64,000 nt of DNA from Pseudeuparius sepicola. Its lineage: Eukaryota > Arthropoda > Insecta > Coleoptera > Anthribidae. The notes under the pieces are model-generated. The model was not told the origin of the DNA and made no database searches. It worked only from the letters and a program-made list of their open reading frames with translations. The number at the start of each line of letters is the position of its first letter. Positions within the stretch are counted from its first letter, which is position 1. This document shows, piece after piece, positions 56,201 to 61,852 of this stretch. The translations under genes and the position numbers were made by a program. The DNA lies in contig OY987305.1 of assembly GCA_963920635.1 (NCBI GenBank), positions 3,821,153-3,885,152 on the forward strand, read 5' to 3'.

Positions 56201-57729
56201 TGCAACAAAAAGGAAAAGAACGATATTTAGACCGTAAACTAAGTATTGTGCAGCATGTATTCAGTCAATAAGTGTTTTAAATTACATAGGATCGCCTTTT
56301 ATCAATTAACAAAAACGGAAAAGGGCAACAAAGGGCAAAATATGAAAATCGTAGTAGGCTTTTGAAATTTTGCACAGGGGTATAAAATTGCAAAAGAAAC
56401 ATATTTTTCTTATGACTTCCGAAATTCGGTTAAATAAGCCCATTTTTTCGGAGATTTTTTTCATTAATGTCAAATTTGACATATAAAAAAGACTTCGTCA
56501 CAACATTTGGTTATGTCAATTTTGGTTCTAGAGCAAATAAAAATTACAAAATCTGATACATGTCATTAGCTACTGTCACACCAATTCCTATATACATATA
56601 TTCCAAAACATTTTCAAATACTTAATTTATTCCTTCAGGAAGACATGGCCAATAGTCACTAAAAGTCACTTTTTTCCCATAAAGGGGCCACTTAAGAAAT
56701 AACATTTTTTCTCAGAAATGGTCACTAAAGTCGCTTTTTTAAAGCAAAATTAGATGGCAACCCTGTTTCGGGGTTAGGAGCGACTTTAACGGTTTTCCTT
56801 TAGGCCTTTCGGTTTGACGCGCCACCTGAGCACCGGACACAGTCCGACATCGCAGGACTCGCCCTCTGGCCAAAGGGTGAACCACAGCAACCCGGGCACG
56901 CCGATGTCGGTACATCTCTCCCCGAGCGTGAGCAGTCTGGAGGCTCCCGCTACTGGTAAGTGACGCAGAGACAGCGTAATGATTATTTTGCGATTCACAC
57001 TACACCCACGCACGCACACCCAACACAACGGTATCCAACATAACCTTAGATTCCCGCGTCAAACATCGTACGAGATCATTGTCTAACAGTCGGTTGGTGG
57101 TTGTAGGCGCGGCTAGTTCGAGTGATGTCGCTGAAGTGAGGGACCCGCTTTTAAGTTCCGATAGCTCCGAAGTTACACTGTCGACGGCTAGTTCGGATCT
57201 GGTGGTTCCGAAACTACCGACGCCGAAAAACGGAGTGCAGGACCCCATTCCCAGTTCTGGCAGCTCAGAACTTTCACTGTCGACAGCTAGTTCGGACCTA
57301 GTGTCCACGAGACCACCAATGGGTTCGGAGGTTGACGTACTGATCGAGTCATCGTCCGGATCGGACATAGGGCCACCGATAAAGAAGTCGAAAATGGACG
57401 AGCAGGGCCTTTTCTCCAGTTCTGGTAGCTCCGAACTTACATTGTCGACGGCTAGTTCGGACATAACAAGACCGCCAATGGGTTCGGAGAGTACCCTACT
57501 GACCGAATCGTCGTCCGGACTGGACGTAGGGCCACCGATGCAGAAGCCGGAAGAAGGAGCGCAGGGCCCCTCTTCCAGTTCGGGTAGCTCCGAACCTACA
57601 CTGTCGACGGCTAGTTCGGACCTAACAAAACCACCAATGGGTTCGGAGGAGAACCGACAGGCCCAATCGTCGTCCGGATCGGATAAGCGGACACCAATAA
57701 AGAAGCCGAAAAAAAGAAGGAGTCTTTAA
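14849..57729 (+). CDS. lgs: legless / BCL9 Wnt co-activator (8 exons, 43 kb)
   Basis: Adaptor that links Armadillo/beta-catenin (through HD2) to Pygopus (through HD1) in nuclear Wnt signalling; this role is from the BCL9/Legless family. Exons: 14849-15034, 17029-17256, 21117-21275, 24511-24813, 49916-50253, 53628-53858, 56804-56955, 57107-57729. All junctions are GT/AG and phases agree; the 2,220 nt give 739 aa plus stop. Exons are GC-rich against AT-rich introns full of transposons. Recognised: HD1 in exon 3, HD2 in exon 5, PPPPYHQTPRSASVPIA in exon 6, GHSPTSQDSP in exon 7. HD3 was not found. Exon 8 is unlike known Legless tails and is the least certain part. Fly Legless is about twice as long, so alternative downstream exons beyond 64 kb are possible. 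The 5' end may also be incomplete. Confidence 0.85.
15570..16502. mobile_element. Fold-back repeat in legless intron 1
   Basis: A long imperfect inverted repeat: left arm about 15570-15912, right arm about 16159-16502, centre about 245 bp. The right end reads GGGACACACTGTA. Open frames within it are mirror images and not genes. The rest of the intron (15035-15569 and 16503-17028) shows nothing recognisable. Confidence 0.75.
17029..17256 (+). CDS. lgs: legless exon 2
   Basis: 76 codons in phase 0 from acceptor TTCCAG|GGC to donor GAG|GTAATG. Encodes an acidic Gly/Pro-rich linker beginning GTPDRKPDLDDMPS with a GPGPGGGPP stretch. No domain. GC is far above the flanks. It precedes the Pygopus-binding exon, as the N-terminal linker does in BCL9 proteins. 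Confidence 0.7.
17373..18752. mobile_element. hAT element (TAGTGATG termini) in legless intron 2
   Basis: Starts TAGTGATGCGACG and ends TTTTTACATCACTA, with the 8-bp duplication CGTGTTAG on both sides (17365-17372, 18753-18760). Subterminal regions contain repeated CGAATATTACC-type motifs on both arms. Non-coding. A second element sits inside it. Confidence 0.9.
17832..18523. mobile_element. TACAGGGTGTT-ended element nested in hAT
   Basis: Left end TACAGGGTGTTAC and right end GAAACACCCTGTA form inverted termini. It lies wholly inside the hAT element at 17373-18752, so it arrived later. No coding capacity. Confidence 0.65.
18761..21116. other. legless intron 2, remainder
   Basis: AT-rich sequence with short A/T runs. 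I see no delimited transposon, no coding block and no RNA gene. Confidence 0.4.
21117..21275 (+). CDS. lgs: legless exon 3 (HD1, Pygopus-binding)
   Basis: 53 codons, phase 0, from acceptor TTATAG|GTG to donor AAG|GTAAGA. Encodes QIFVFSTMLANSGAEEVQ, then YPSIIAYHCAQ and GTKKYLEKNPLK. The VFST-ANxxAEAV pattern is the HD1 signature of BCL9/Legless, which binds the back of the Pygopus PHD finger. Residues about 147-191 of the predicted protein. Confidence 0.9.
22275..22607. repeat. Perfect 155-bp palindrome
   Basis: Arms 22275-22429 and 22453-22607 appear fully complementary by eye, with a 23-bp loop. The loop-side tip carries ACTTAAATCTCGCGACAAGC. Confidence 0.9.
22733..23210. repeat. 122-bp minisatellite, four units
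   Basis: CCGCCATGTTGG recurs at 22745, 22867, 22989 and 23111, a constant spacing of 122 bp. Units are almost identical and contain GACGTCACACATATAATCAT and GCTCGATCGGTTGAA. Confidence 0.92.
23250..23281. repeat. CATA microsatellite
   Basis: About eight uninterrupted ACAT/CATA tetranucleotides follow the minisatellite. Such tails are usual at 3' ends of RTE-type retroposons. Confidence 0.9.
23528..23998. repeat. Degenerate AAAAATTCCAAGAAAATGCC array
   Basis: Dozens of imperfect 13-21 bp copies of a CCAAAAAATTCCAAGAAAATG motif in one orientation, interrupted once at 23750-23825 by unique sequence. The long open frames it creates on both strands (Phe/Trp-rich or Lys/Asn-rich) are by-products. 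Confidence 0.85.
24329..24363 (-). ncRNA. Hammerhead-ribozyme-like motif, minus strand
   Basis: Reading on the minus strand: CTGATGA, a stem-loop GCTAAC/TTG/GTTAGC, GAAA, a short ACGC stem and the GTC cleavage triplet followed by GAGTGC. This is the order of a minimal type I hammerhead, as known from Penelope-like elements. One extra T lies between CTGATGA and stem II, so activity is uncertain. Confidence 0.55.
24377..24408 (+). ncRNA. Degenerate hammerhead-like motif, plus strand
   Basis: Same layout as the minus-strand partner (stem GCTAAC/GTTAGC, GAAAC, GCGC, GTC) but the core reads CTGAT directly followed by the stem, so the conserved GA is missing. Probably inactive. Confidence 0.45.
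24511..24813 (+). CDS. lgs: legless exon 4
   Basis: 101 codons, phase 0, acceptor CCCCAG|GTG to donor CAG|GTGAGC. Starts VTQFNRQNPAQWLNSLAMAK and continues as a Gly/Pro-rich, very GC-rich stretch with an acidic patch LDSLLGADALDDMVMLD. No known fold; it forms the linker between HD1 and HD2. The overlapping long frames on the other strand are shadows of its GC bias. Confidence 0.82.
24962..25045 (-). repeat. tRNA-like B-box fragment (SINE head)
   Basis: On the minus strand, GGGTTCGAGTCGCGG resembles a tRNA T-arm/B-box (consensus GGTTCGANTCC), with GGAGTGCA after it. No full cloverleaf can be drawn, so this is a tRNA-derived retroposon piece and not a tRNA gene. Confidence 0.5.
25150..26865. 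mobile_element. CTCAGAAAAATAAA-ended transposon, copy 1
   Basis: Begins CTCAGAAAAATAAAAAAC and ends TTTTTTATTTTTCTGAG, with the 8-bp duplication TTACTCAC (25142-25149, 26866-26873). The empty site is seen in palindrome copy 2 (about 27526). 1,716 bp, highly similar to 47097-48804. It contains two diverged tandem units of about 130 bp (25900-26170) and an inner fold-back (26210-26545). No transposase. The 8-bp duplication fits hAT or P. Confidence 0.9.
26210..26545. repeat. Fold-back with TTTTTAAAAACAAGC ends
   Basis: Left arm about 26210-26345, right arm about 26428-26545, mirrored with scattered mismatches around AACGGATAAAATAAG and a GCGCGAC loop tip. It belongs to the same style of repeat as the perfect palindrome at 22275. 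Confidence 0.75.
27158..27371. repeat. Spacer repeat, copy 1
   Basis: About 214 bp with inverted ends (TAGTCCACCTTACGAGAGAA and its reverse complement). An almost identical copy is at 27822-28034. Confidence 0.85.
27372..27821. repeat. 450-bp palindromic repeat (intact copy 2)
   Basis: Two arms of about 220 bp mirrored around a centre in ATTGCGCAAATG (about 27594). The outer end reads GGTAGCTTAGTTGGTTAAGG, close to a tRNA A-box/D-arm, and the far end is its reverse complement. Copy 1 spans 24940-27157 (with an insertion); copy 3 starts at about 62722. Both palindromic halves could therefore carry tRNA-type internal promoters (inference). Confidence 0.88.
27822..28034. repeat. Spacer repeat, copy 2
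   Basis: Near-identical to 27158-27371, differing at a few positions such as GCATTGCCGGATCA against GCGTTGCCGGATCG. Confidence 0.85.
28166..29160. mobile_element. Near-complete 1-kb hairpin (TACAGGGTGAG ends)
   Basis: Left TACAGGGTGAGTTTTTTTCG and right AAACTCACCCTGTA. The arms run about 445 bp each (28166-28611 and 28716-29160) with high complementarity and a loop of about 105 bp. TA-rich flanks. No coding capacity. Confidence 0.88.
29161..30120. other. legless intron 4, unassigned stretch
   Basis: AT-rich sequence without a recognisable gene or a delimited repeat. Confidence 0.4.
30122..31609. mobile_element. Inverted-repeat element with GCTTGTCGCGA tips
   Basis: Left arm about 30122-30270 is mirrored at about 31455-31609 (ATTAATAGTAAA outer end, AAAAGCTTGTCGCGA inner tip), like the palindrome at 22275 but with about 1.2 kb in the loop. 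The loop holds fragments with ACAGGGTG ends: 30456 to about 30648 (ACAGGGTGATTCACG to AGAACACCCT), and another starting at about 30882. Confidence 0.65.
31610..32076. other. Intronic sequence with local inverted repeats
   Basis: Two related blocks about 31820-31995 contain CAAGAAAATCGGGGGTGGGTT and a diverged repeat of it, flanked by mirrored AATNATTTCCAATG/CATTGGAAATGATT. 31750-31800 is partly mirrored at 33100-33165 (TACGTC, GAGAGCGCAAGACGTATACC), so a larger inverted-repeat element may surround the hAT insertion. Confidence 0.4.
32085..32981. mobile_element. Non-autonomous hAT element (CAGTGGCGCAAC ends)
   Basis: Starts CAGTGGCGCAACGAGG followed by a G run; ends CTGGTTGCGCCACTG preceded by a C run. 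8-bp duplication TACGGCAG (32077-32084, 32982-32989). 897 bp, no transposase. A second hAT-like end (GCAGGGCCGTAGATAAGG) at about 32478 suggests an older fragment inside. Confidence 0.92.
32990..33600. other. legless intron 4, unassigned stretch
   Basis: AT-rich; no gene seen. The first 170 bp may be the far arm of an inverted-repeat element (see 31610-32076). Confidence 0.4.
34729..35268. mobile_element. piggyBac-like MITE
   Basis: Inverted ends CCCTTTCGCTACC and GGTAGCGAAAGGG. It is flanked by TTAA (34725-34728) and TTAG (35269-35272, one change from TTAA). The empty site, with a single TTAA, is in the sister repeat copy near 45207. 540 bp, non-coding, GC-richer than its host. Internal ATACGGCAGTGGGTG-like motifs recur. 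Confidence 0.87.
36005..36425. repeat. Probable truncated hAT-type insertion
   Basis: Starts CAGAGCTGGGCATGAG inside a repeat copy whose sister (46217) lacks it. Carries many TACGAGTA/ACTCGTA motifs on both strands, as subterminal repeats do. The far end and a target duplication could not be found. Confidence 0.45.
37690..38640. repeat. 173-bp tandem repeat, with one longer 332-bp unit
   Basis: GCGCGTCATAATAAG recurs at 37790, 38122, 38295 and 38468: spacings 332, 173, 173. The longer first unit includes an extra segment (about 37960-38120) that also precedes the array (37690-37790). The repeated open frame (MSEKSSEFDMEFDNTPPEI-like) decays between units and matches no family I know. Confidence 0.85.
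40815..41131. repeat. Fold-back made of TTCGACTTATAAGTCGAA palindromes
   Basis: Outer arms (GACACTCGCCTTTTTTTCTA at 40818 and its complement near 41125) enclose repeated short palindromes centred on TTATAA: about 40857, 40885, 40960, 41000 and 41080, some decayed. CGAAGCTTTAAAGCTTCG is another perfect palindrome within. Confidence 0.85.
41575..41775. repeat. Degenerate CAAATCGACGATTTG array, part 1
   Basis: Four to five diverged units of about 55-60 bp, each with a GACAAATCNNNGATTTG-type palindrome followed by an A-rich stretch and AATTTTTNAT. A related block is at 44365-44715. Confidence 0.6.
42023..43792 (-). pseudogene. Broken DDE-type transposase
   Basis: Seen from 5' to 3' on the minus strand: MVKVNTDWFIEDKFVYTI, VLWHEAISGRSKEDIVSAF, LWLDNCSAQNKN; then a 1.1-kb insertion; then LTLKFEPGH, FMSACSFHHQVEQVLRRR and a tail ending EEDEDML before the stop at 42023-42025. 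DNCSAQNKN and EPGH-FM-HHQVE are motifs of a widespread eukaryotic DDE-superfamily protein; the Asp in LDNC is probably a catalytic residue (inference). At least one frameshift lies between EPGH and FMSA and another near 42090. A 459-bp hAT MITE sits about 11 bp before the first Met, and the N-terminus beyond it is decayed. Confidence 0.7.
42398..43490. mobile_element. Harbinger-like inverted-repeat element
   Basis: Ends TAGGCCAGTCG and CGACTGGCCTA, with a TAA duplication (42395-42397, 43491-43493), fitting the 3-bp TWA target of PIF/Harbinger. The arms stay mirrored for several hundred bases (for example GCCCGGATTTGG at 42527 and its complement near 43370). It interrupts the DDE-type transposase; the reading frame resumes on the other side. 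Non-coding. Confidence 0.75.
43804..44262. mobile_element. hAT MITE (TAGTGATGGGCAGA ends)
   Basis: Starts TAGTGATGGGCAGAATTGAG and ends GATTCTGCCCATCACTA; 8-bp duplication CTAACCAC (43796-43803, 44263-44270). 459 bp with repeated GAGTACTCG-type subterminal motifs. Confidence 0.92.
44365..44715. repeat. Degenerate CAAATCGACGATTTG array, part 2
   Basis: Six or more diverged units with GACAAATCGTCGATTTGTC and similar palindromes separated by TAAAAAAT and ATTTTT stretches, spaced about 55-60 bp. Mirrors the block at 41575-41775 within the same 6-kb element. Confidence 0.6.
44802..45030. mobile_element. Tc1/mariner-type MITE
   Basis: 229 bp with about 30-bp inverted ends (TTCCCCCAAAAATTAACG and its complement) and a TA duplication. 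The uninterrupted sequence (TTAAAATATATGTTATTC) is at about 49437, confirming the borders. Confidence 0.88.
47097..48804. mobile_element. CTCAGAAAAATAAA-ended transposon, copy 2
   Basis: Same ends as 25150-26865, with its own 8-bp duplication ATGTGTAT (47089-47096, 48805-48812). 1,708 bp. A short frame starting at 47717 that looks open in copy 1 is shifted here by a 2-bp deletion, so no protein is being kept. Confidence 0.92.
48146..48485. repeat. Fold-back inside transposon copy 2
   Basis: Counterpart of 26210-26545: mirrored arms around AACGGATAAAATAAG with TTTTTAAAAACAAGC ends. Confidence 0.72.
49916..50253 (+). CDS. lgs: legless exon 5 (HD2, Armadillo-binding)
   Basis: Acceptor TTCCAG|GGC, donor CTG|GTAAGA, 112 codons plus two bases. 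NLTPQQRQHREEKLVTMRKL then QQMLFPES is the HD2 helix of BCL9/Legless that docks on the first armadillo repeats of beta-catenin; the hydrophobic L/M/L/LF positions are retained. After it comes a Gln/Pro/Ala-rich repeat (QQGQPPNA three times), highly GC-rich. It lies about 25.1 kb from exon 4. Confidence 0.92.
50679..50917. repeat. Inverted repeat at the Penelope relic 5' end
   Basis: The arms mirror GGGAAACTCGAAGTGGTCCA (50679) with GGATCACTTTGAGTTTCCCC (to 50917). CAAAGTCTTGAACCACAA occurs twice in the left arm. The right arm includes the first codons of the relic's reading frame. Confidence 0.75.
51606..52079. mobile_element. MITE (GGTATTACACTTGT ends)
   Basis: Inverted ends GGTATTACACTTGTCAATTT and its complement (to 52079). 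Repeated TTGGCCAA/AATAAATTG motifs near both ends. It lies within the Penelope relic. The target duplication is unclear (possibly GCT). Confidence 0.72.
52218..52253 (+). ncRNA. Penelope hammerhead-like remnant
   Basis: Stem GCTAAC/ATG/GTTAGC, GAAAC, GCGC and GTC followed by GAGTGC, matching the pair near exon 4. The CTGATGA core is mutated (AGTATCAT), so it should be inactive. Confidence 0.45.
53300..53370 (+). repeat. Second Penelope-type terminus
   Basis: CTTGAAAAAGCTCC, an AAATC loop, GGGAGC, then AAAACGTCGA: a stem-loop followed by an ACGTCGA element as found in terminal repeats of Penelope-like elements. No core matching a full hammerhead. Confidence 0.4.
53628..53858 (+). CDS. lgs: legless exon 6
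   Basis: Acceptor CTGCAG|TGG and donor ATCG|GTGAGT; the phase joins exon 5 (2+1) and exon 7 (2+1). Encodes GPPPPYHQTPRSASVPIA, LQSPNPASPNNP and SNLSLPSPRASSSSALNSP, the best-conserved region of insect Legless after HD2 and comparable to GPPPPYQMTP in vertebrate BCL9. Ser/Pro-rich, likely disordered, many SP phosphosites possible. Frames on the opposite strand are shadows. Confidence 0.9.
53884..56765. mobile_element. 2.9-kb non-autonomous hAT in legless intron 6
   Basis: Starts CAGGGTTGCCATTGGG and ends AGATGGCAACCCTG; 8-bp duplication TTTCGGGG (53876-53883, 56766-56773). AAAAGTCACTTTTTT repeats lie near both ends. Inside are further inverted arms (about 55468-55610 with 56395-56550; about 55935-56005 with 56325-56400) and an ACAGGGTGTT end at 54123. 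No transposase. It starts only 25 bp after the exon 6 donor and ends 38 bp before exon 7. Confidence 0.9.
56804..56955 (+). CDS. lgs: legless exon 7
   Basis: Acceptor CTTTAG|GCC, donor ACTG|GTAAGT; leaves one base for the next exon. Encodes RPFGLTRHLSTGHSPTSQDS then NPGTPMSVHLSPSVSSLE, resembling the GHSPTSQDSP/NPGTP region of insect Legless. Ser/Pro-rich, probably unstructured. Confidence 0.85.
57107..57729 (+). CDS. Putative legless exon 8: four-fold Ser-rich repeat, basic tail
   Basis: Open to a stop at 57727-57729. The acceptor GGTTGTAG|GCG lies 151 bp after exon 7, and the one base left by exon 7 restores exactly this frame (GGC). Encodes about 207 residues as four diverged repeats of roughly 53-56 aa: SSGSSELTLSTASSD, then RPPMGSE, then SSSGSDIGPPIKK, ending KKPKKRRSL (NLS-like). 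GC about 50%, as in other exons. It matches no Legless C-terminus I know. It could be an alternative terminal exon, a taxon-specific tail, or part of a separate gene starting nearby (an upstream in-frame ATG at 57079 exists). The long frame on the other strand is a shadow. Confidence 0.55.
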
Positions 57730-57796
57730 AATTATTCTTTAATTAAAACCACGAGTTCCCTATAGTCTGTCAGTTGTTAAAGTCCTGTTTCGTCCC

Positions 57797-57961
57797 AAAT
57801 CTTGTCTCTAAGATTTATTTTCGCATAAATACTGCTAATAAAACACTAGTCAGTTTTGAATGAAATGAAAACTCAGATTAAGGGTATTAATTTCATTCAA
57901 AATTGACTAGTATTTTCCTAGCAGCATTTATATGAAAATGAAGCTTAAAAGTGCAAGAATT
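57797..57961. repeat. Fold-back hairpin after exon 8
   Basis: Arms 57797-57866 and 57889-57961 are mirrored (CACTAGTCAGTTTTGAATGA against TTTCATTCAAAATTGACTAG), with a loop of about 22 bp. Probably a small MITE. Confidence 0.75.
57837..57842 (+). terminator. Poly(A) signal after exon 8
   Basis: AATAAA 107 bp after the exon 8 stop, lying inside the left arm of the hairpin. Confidence 0.5.
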
Positions 57962-59541
57962 TAGTAGATTTAGTGTGAGATTTTGAGATAATGGAAATAT
58001 TTAAATTAAAAACCTGTTTATTGTTTTTTAGATATGAAGGAATCCTTTATAGGATGTGCCAAAGGTGATAATAATCACACCACTTCAAATATAGGGTATG
58101 CCATAAAATACGTGTATCACAAGTTGTACTAAAAATTAAATTTTAAGAAAAGTTTTAAGGAACCACTAAGATTTAATGTACCTGATTAGGCCACTATCAG
58201 GTTTTCCGTATCAGTTTTTTTGTTCACGGCGTTGTGGTAACTTCGAATGCACAACATTTCACTAAATAATCTTTTATAATAATTTTTCTCTTTATCAACA
58301 ATAATTCTAACCGAATCAAAATCGAAGTTCGTGTACCTCGTTTAAATGGCGAAGAGCTAAAGCTGTTCGTTATCTTTTGCTGCGGTGTTTTCATTTCAGG
58401 AACTTTTGTGAGCACTTTCTCTATTTTTTAAATTTTGTAGTGTGACCTACATAATTATATAGACGTGCAATTATTGTATTCGATACCGTAAATTACATGA
58501 GAAAAATATGATTTTTCAAGGTTATCTCTCATAGATGTGTAATGAATGGAAGTGGCTTTTGTATGGTAGAATATAATTTTAGTATTGTTATTCGATAAGG
58601 ACCTTTTGATTTGCTCTGCAAGAGCCTGTATATTTAAATAAGGAATTTCATAACAACGCTGAAGCTGTGAACCGTTCAGCGTTACTATAAAATTTCTTAT
58701 GTAAAGGGTCTTGTAGAGGAAACAGAAGGTCCTCATTGAATGACAATATTAAAATTGTATTCTACGATACGAAAACCACTTCCAATCTTTACACATTTAT
58801 TAACGATAAACTTGAAAAATTATATCTTTCTCACATAATTTACTATATCTAATGCAACAATTTCCCGTCTCTATATGTAGGTCAAACTACAAAACTTAAA
58901 AAATAGAGTTCCACTGATTAATTCCAATTAAAATTAACCCAGGACATGAAACTTTTTCTATAAAATGTGTTATGACAGACTGTAGAACTCCAAGGTTTAA
59001 ATCTCGTTTGAACGTTTTTTGAATAGTTTAGAAGTTGTGTTGTCAAGTAAATAAAAATTTTGCATATTTGATTTGTCTCGTTTTTTGCTTCTTTTTTGTT
59101 TTTTGCATATTTTTTTGTTATTTATCTAGGGAAAAAGAAGACAATGAAGGAAGTGCTGGTTAATATTTAGTTAGAACTTTGTTCATATTTGGGTCTGCAA
59201 ACATAATGAATAAACATTTTTAAAATTATTTAAAGGTAATTTGCGAAAATTCACCATATTAGAAAATAGAGACAAGGAAAAATACCGCACCGAATATTCA
59301 GCAGGCCGAATATTTGGCCATTTTTTTGGGCATTGCCGAATATTCAGCAAAGCTGAATAATGCTTTAATGCAAAACCGCATATTCGGCTAATTATTTCAA
59401 ATATTAGGAAAATTTACTTGTGTTTTGTACTAAATTCAATAGAAAAACCATTTTCCATAAAACCACGAGAGATATTATGCAAAATCTAAGTTCATTTTTG
59501 TTAGCACATCTACCAATTTAATAATTTTTTAAAGAAATTAT
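57962..59541. other. Intergenic, no gene recognised
   Basis: AT-rich. 59284-59392 has several GCCGAATATTCAGC/GCATATTCGGC motifs, probably the end of a decayed hAT-type MITE. Otherwise nothing recognisable. Confidence 0.4.
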
Positions 59542-60328
59542 TAGTGATGGGAAAAAACGGTTTTTTTTAAGGAAAAAAAGGTTATTTTCCGGGTAGGGTT
59601 TTTATATGTCCAATTTCTGGTTTCTTTAATTTTAAAATTACTTGTTAAAAAACCATTATTTTGATAGCAAATAACCCTACATTTAGAATTTATAATTTAT
59701 TATTTTCAAATATTGTTTTTTGGTTTTTTCAAGGTTTTTTTCCTAACCCGCTTTGGGATTTTATTGGGAATTTACGAATTTTATAAATAGGAAAAAAGGT
59801 ACCTGCTTGTTTTATGTGTGTCCTCAATTTGACCACATTGGGAAAATATTGTTTACTGCAATATTTAAATATTTACATTCCGCTACTTTAATTTTTAAGT
59901 TTATTATTATCATGACTTTATTTTTTTATTATTCCAAACTTTCCATTCTTTGGAACAATGTGTTGTCATTTTTATAATATTTATTTAGTATAACTTTGGT
60001 AATGCAACTGAGAAATAATTTGTGGAAAGTGGAAATGTTTTCTACGAACTATAATTTACATTTGGGATTAGCTCTAGACTATCTATTACTATGTATTATT
60101 GTGTATGTACTGTCAAAATTCATGTCGTGTCAAATTTGTCAAAAGTCAAAAAGTAATATATATTAAAAAACCCAAGGGAATTAACAAAAAAACTGACCCG
60201 GTTTCGAAAAAATCCTCAGGGAAAAAACCCTCAAAAAAACCAAAGGAATTAATGAAACAATGAAAAAACCCAACCCGGTTCCTTTGGGAAAAAACCCTCT
60301 AAGGGAATAAACCCTTTTCACATCTCTA
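59542..60328. mobile_element. hAT MITE (TAGTGATGGGAAAA ends)
   Basis: Starts TAGTGATGGGAAAAAACGG, ends TTTCACATCTCTA; 8-bp duplication GAAATTAT (59534-59541, 60329-60336). 787 bp; repeated GGGAAAAAACCC/AACCCGG motifs near both ends. No real coding. Confidence 0.85.
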
Positions 60329-60451
60329 GAAATTATTGGTAGTTAGCTTAATAACAATAAATGACTTTTACAATTTTTGCTATTTTGTTTCCCATTTTTT
60401 TGGGCCTTCCTTTCATTGAAATATTTTCCTAATAAAATATTTGAAAATGGA

Positions 60452-60746
60452 AATATCTTAGAAACCAATGGTTATGCAACGACAGGGCTTTAACGTTATT
60501 AAGGCACCTTTATTCAGACTTTTTAACGTTAATGTCAGTTTTTTTAAAAAGGATTCCGATTTCGGGATTTTTTATATTCTTATGGACGCCATATTGAATT
60601 TGTAAAAATTTGAAATTTACATCAAATTCTCTTTCCAATAATACGAAAATCTTAAAAAAACGATATTACCTTTAAAAAAGGCTTAATAAAAGCGCCCTAT
60701 TAATGTCAAAGCCCTCTTTTTGCATAACAATCGGTTTCTAAGATAT
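60452..60746. repeat. Fold-back repeat
   Basis: ATATCTTAGAAACCAATGG (60452) is mirrored by CGGTTTCTAAGATAT (to 60746), with further paired blocks around GGGCTTTAACGTTATTAA. GGGACACACTGTA at 60826 may be the true right end of a larger element. Confidence 0.6.
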
Positions 60747-61176
60747 CTAACAAAAACGAAAATGTCTTGATTTCTCAGCAACATCATATTGCCATAAAAT
60801 TAAAACTTTCCCCATCGAATTTGGGACACACTGTATAGGAGAATGTGAATGATGCTAGAATTTATTTGCAGCGTGCACGTTATATCTTATATGCAATATT
60901 TTCATTTATTAAATAATCACGAGCACTACACATCACTCAAACCTTGTTTTGAGAACTGGTGTTTTTTTATCATTTCCAGTTTATTTGTATATTTCACTTG
61001 ATTCACTCGCTTAGTAAATCATATTTTATAGTGCACTGCTTACAGAGCTCCCAGTTTTGCTGTTTTAATACATGCTTAAGTCCTCAACGAATCACTGTTA
61101 TGGATTATTTTATAAACTGTTCGGTGTGCATTTTATCTAGTGTGGGTGCTTTATTGGTGTTTTTAAATGTGACAAA

Positions 61177-61477
61177 ATGTTGAAAACAAGCCTTTTCTAT
61201 AACGTAAGCTACTGCTTTAAGTGTCATCAAGTTTTCCACGATGATAAAAAATACGTGTCGTGCAGTTTTTGCAAAAGACGTTTTCACCTGGACTGCATTC
61301 ATATGGACCCATTGATTCTCAAACATCTCATTCGCACCAAAAGGATGAAATGGTTTTGTAATTTTTGCATTGGAAACGTCAATCGTATGCTTAAACCGAA
61401 TGGGCAAGATTTCGTTTTCTTTGAAGATACGTGGAAGTATATTTTGAAGTATGGGGTCAATCCGCTCAGTGAAACAG
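61177..61477 (+). CDS. PHD-finger protein A, first coding exon (partial gene)
   Basis: Begins ATG 61177, ends at donor ACAG|GTAAAA; 100 codons plus one base. C4HC3 zinc-finger ligands are C13, C16, C29, C32, H37, C40, C61, C64, with the usual aromatic WFCNFC before the last pair. PHD fingers bind histone tails or other nuclear partners; the target here is unknown. After it comes a conserved segment, EDTWKYILKYGVNP. The continuation past 61477 hits a stop only if the intron is read. Downstream exons are not in view. It is either a separate gene or an alternative first exon shared with the next entry. Confidence 0.65.
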
Positions 61478-61852
61478 GTAAAAAAATGTTGACATTACAA
61501 GGTCTAAATTGTTATTTTTTATTATGGTTAATGGAACTTTAACATCAAAAATATTTCTGTTCCAAAGATAAAACTAATATAAAAAAAACATTTTTAAAAA
61601 GTAACTTATTCTGTATCTTTTTTATTTTCATAATTTTGGAATTTTGTCAACTACAGTAAAAGATGAATAAGCATAACGCAACGAGTTACTGATATATTCT
61701 TTATCATCTCCGGTATTGCTATCTTTATATTTTACCACCTATGCAGAAATCGTCGAGTTTATATTATAGATTATATTAGAACCTGTCTGGATTCGTCGCT
61801 TGTTTATCTCTGTACATTCCAGTTTGTGCTTTTTTGCAACACGGTCAGAACC

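Noticed and set aside
57000..57464. 154-aa open frame on the minus strand opposite putative exon 8
   Set aside because: Mirror of the Ser-rich repeats; the plus-strand frame has splice support and phase continuity with legless.
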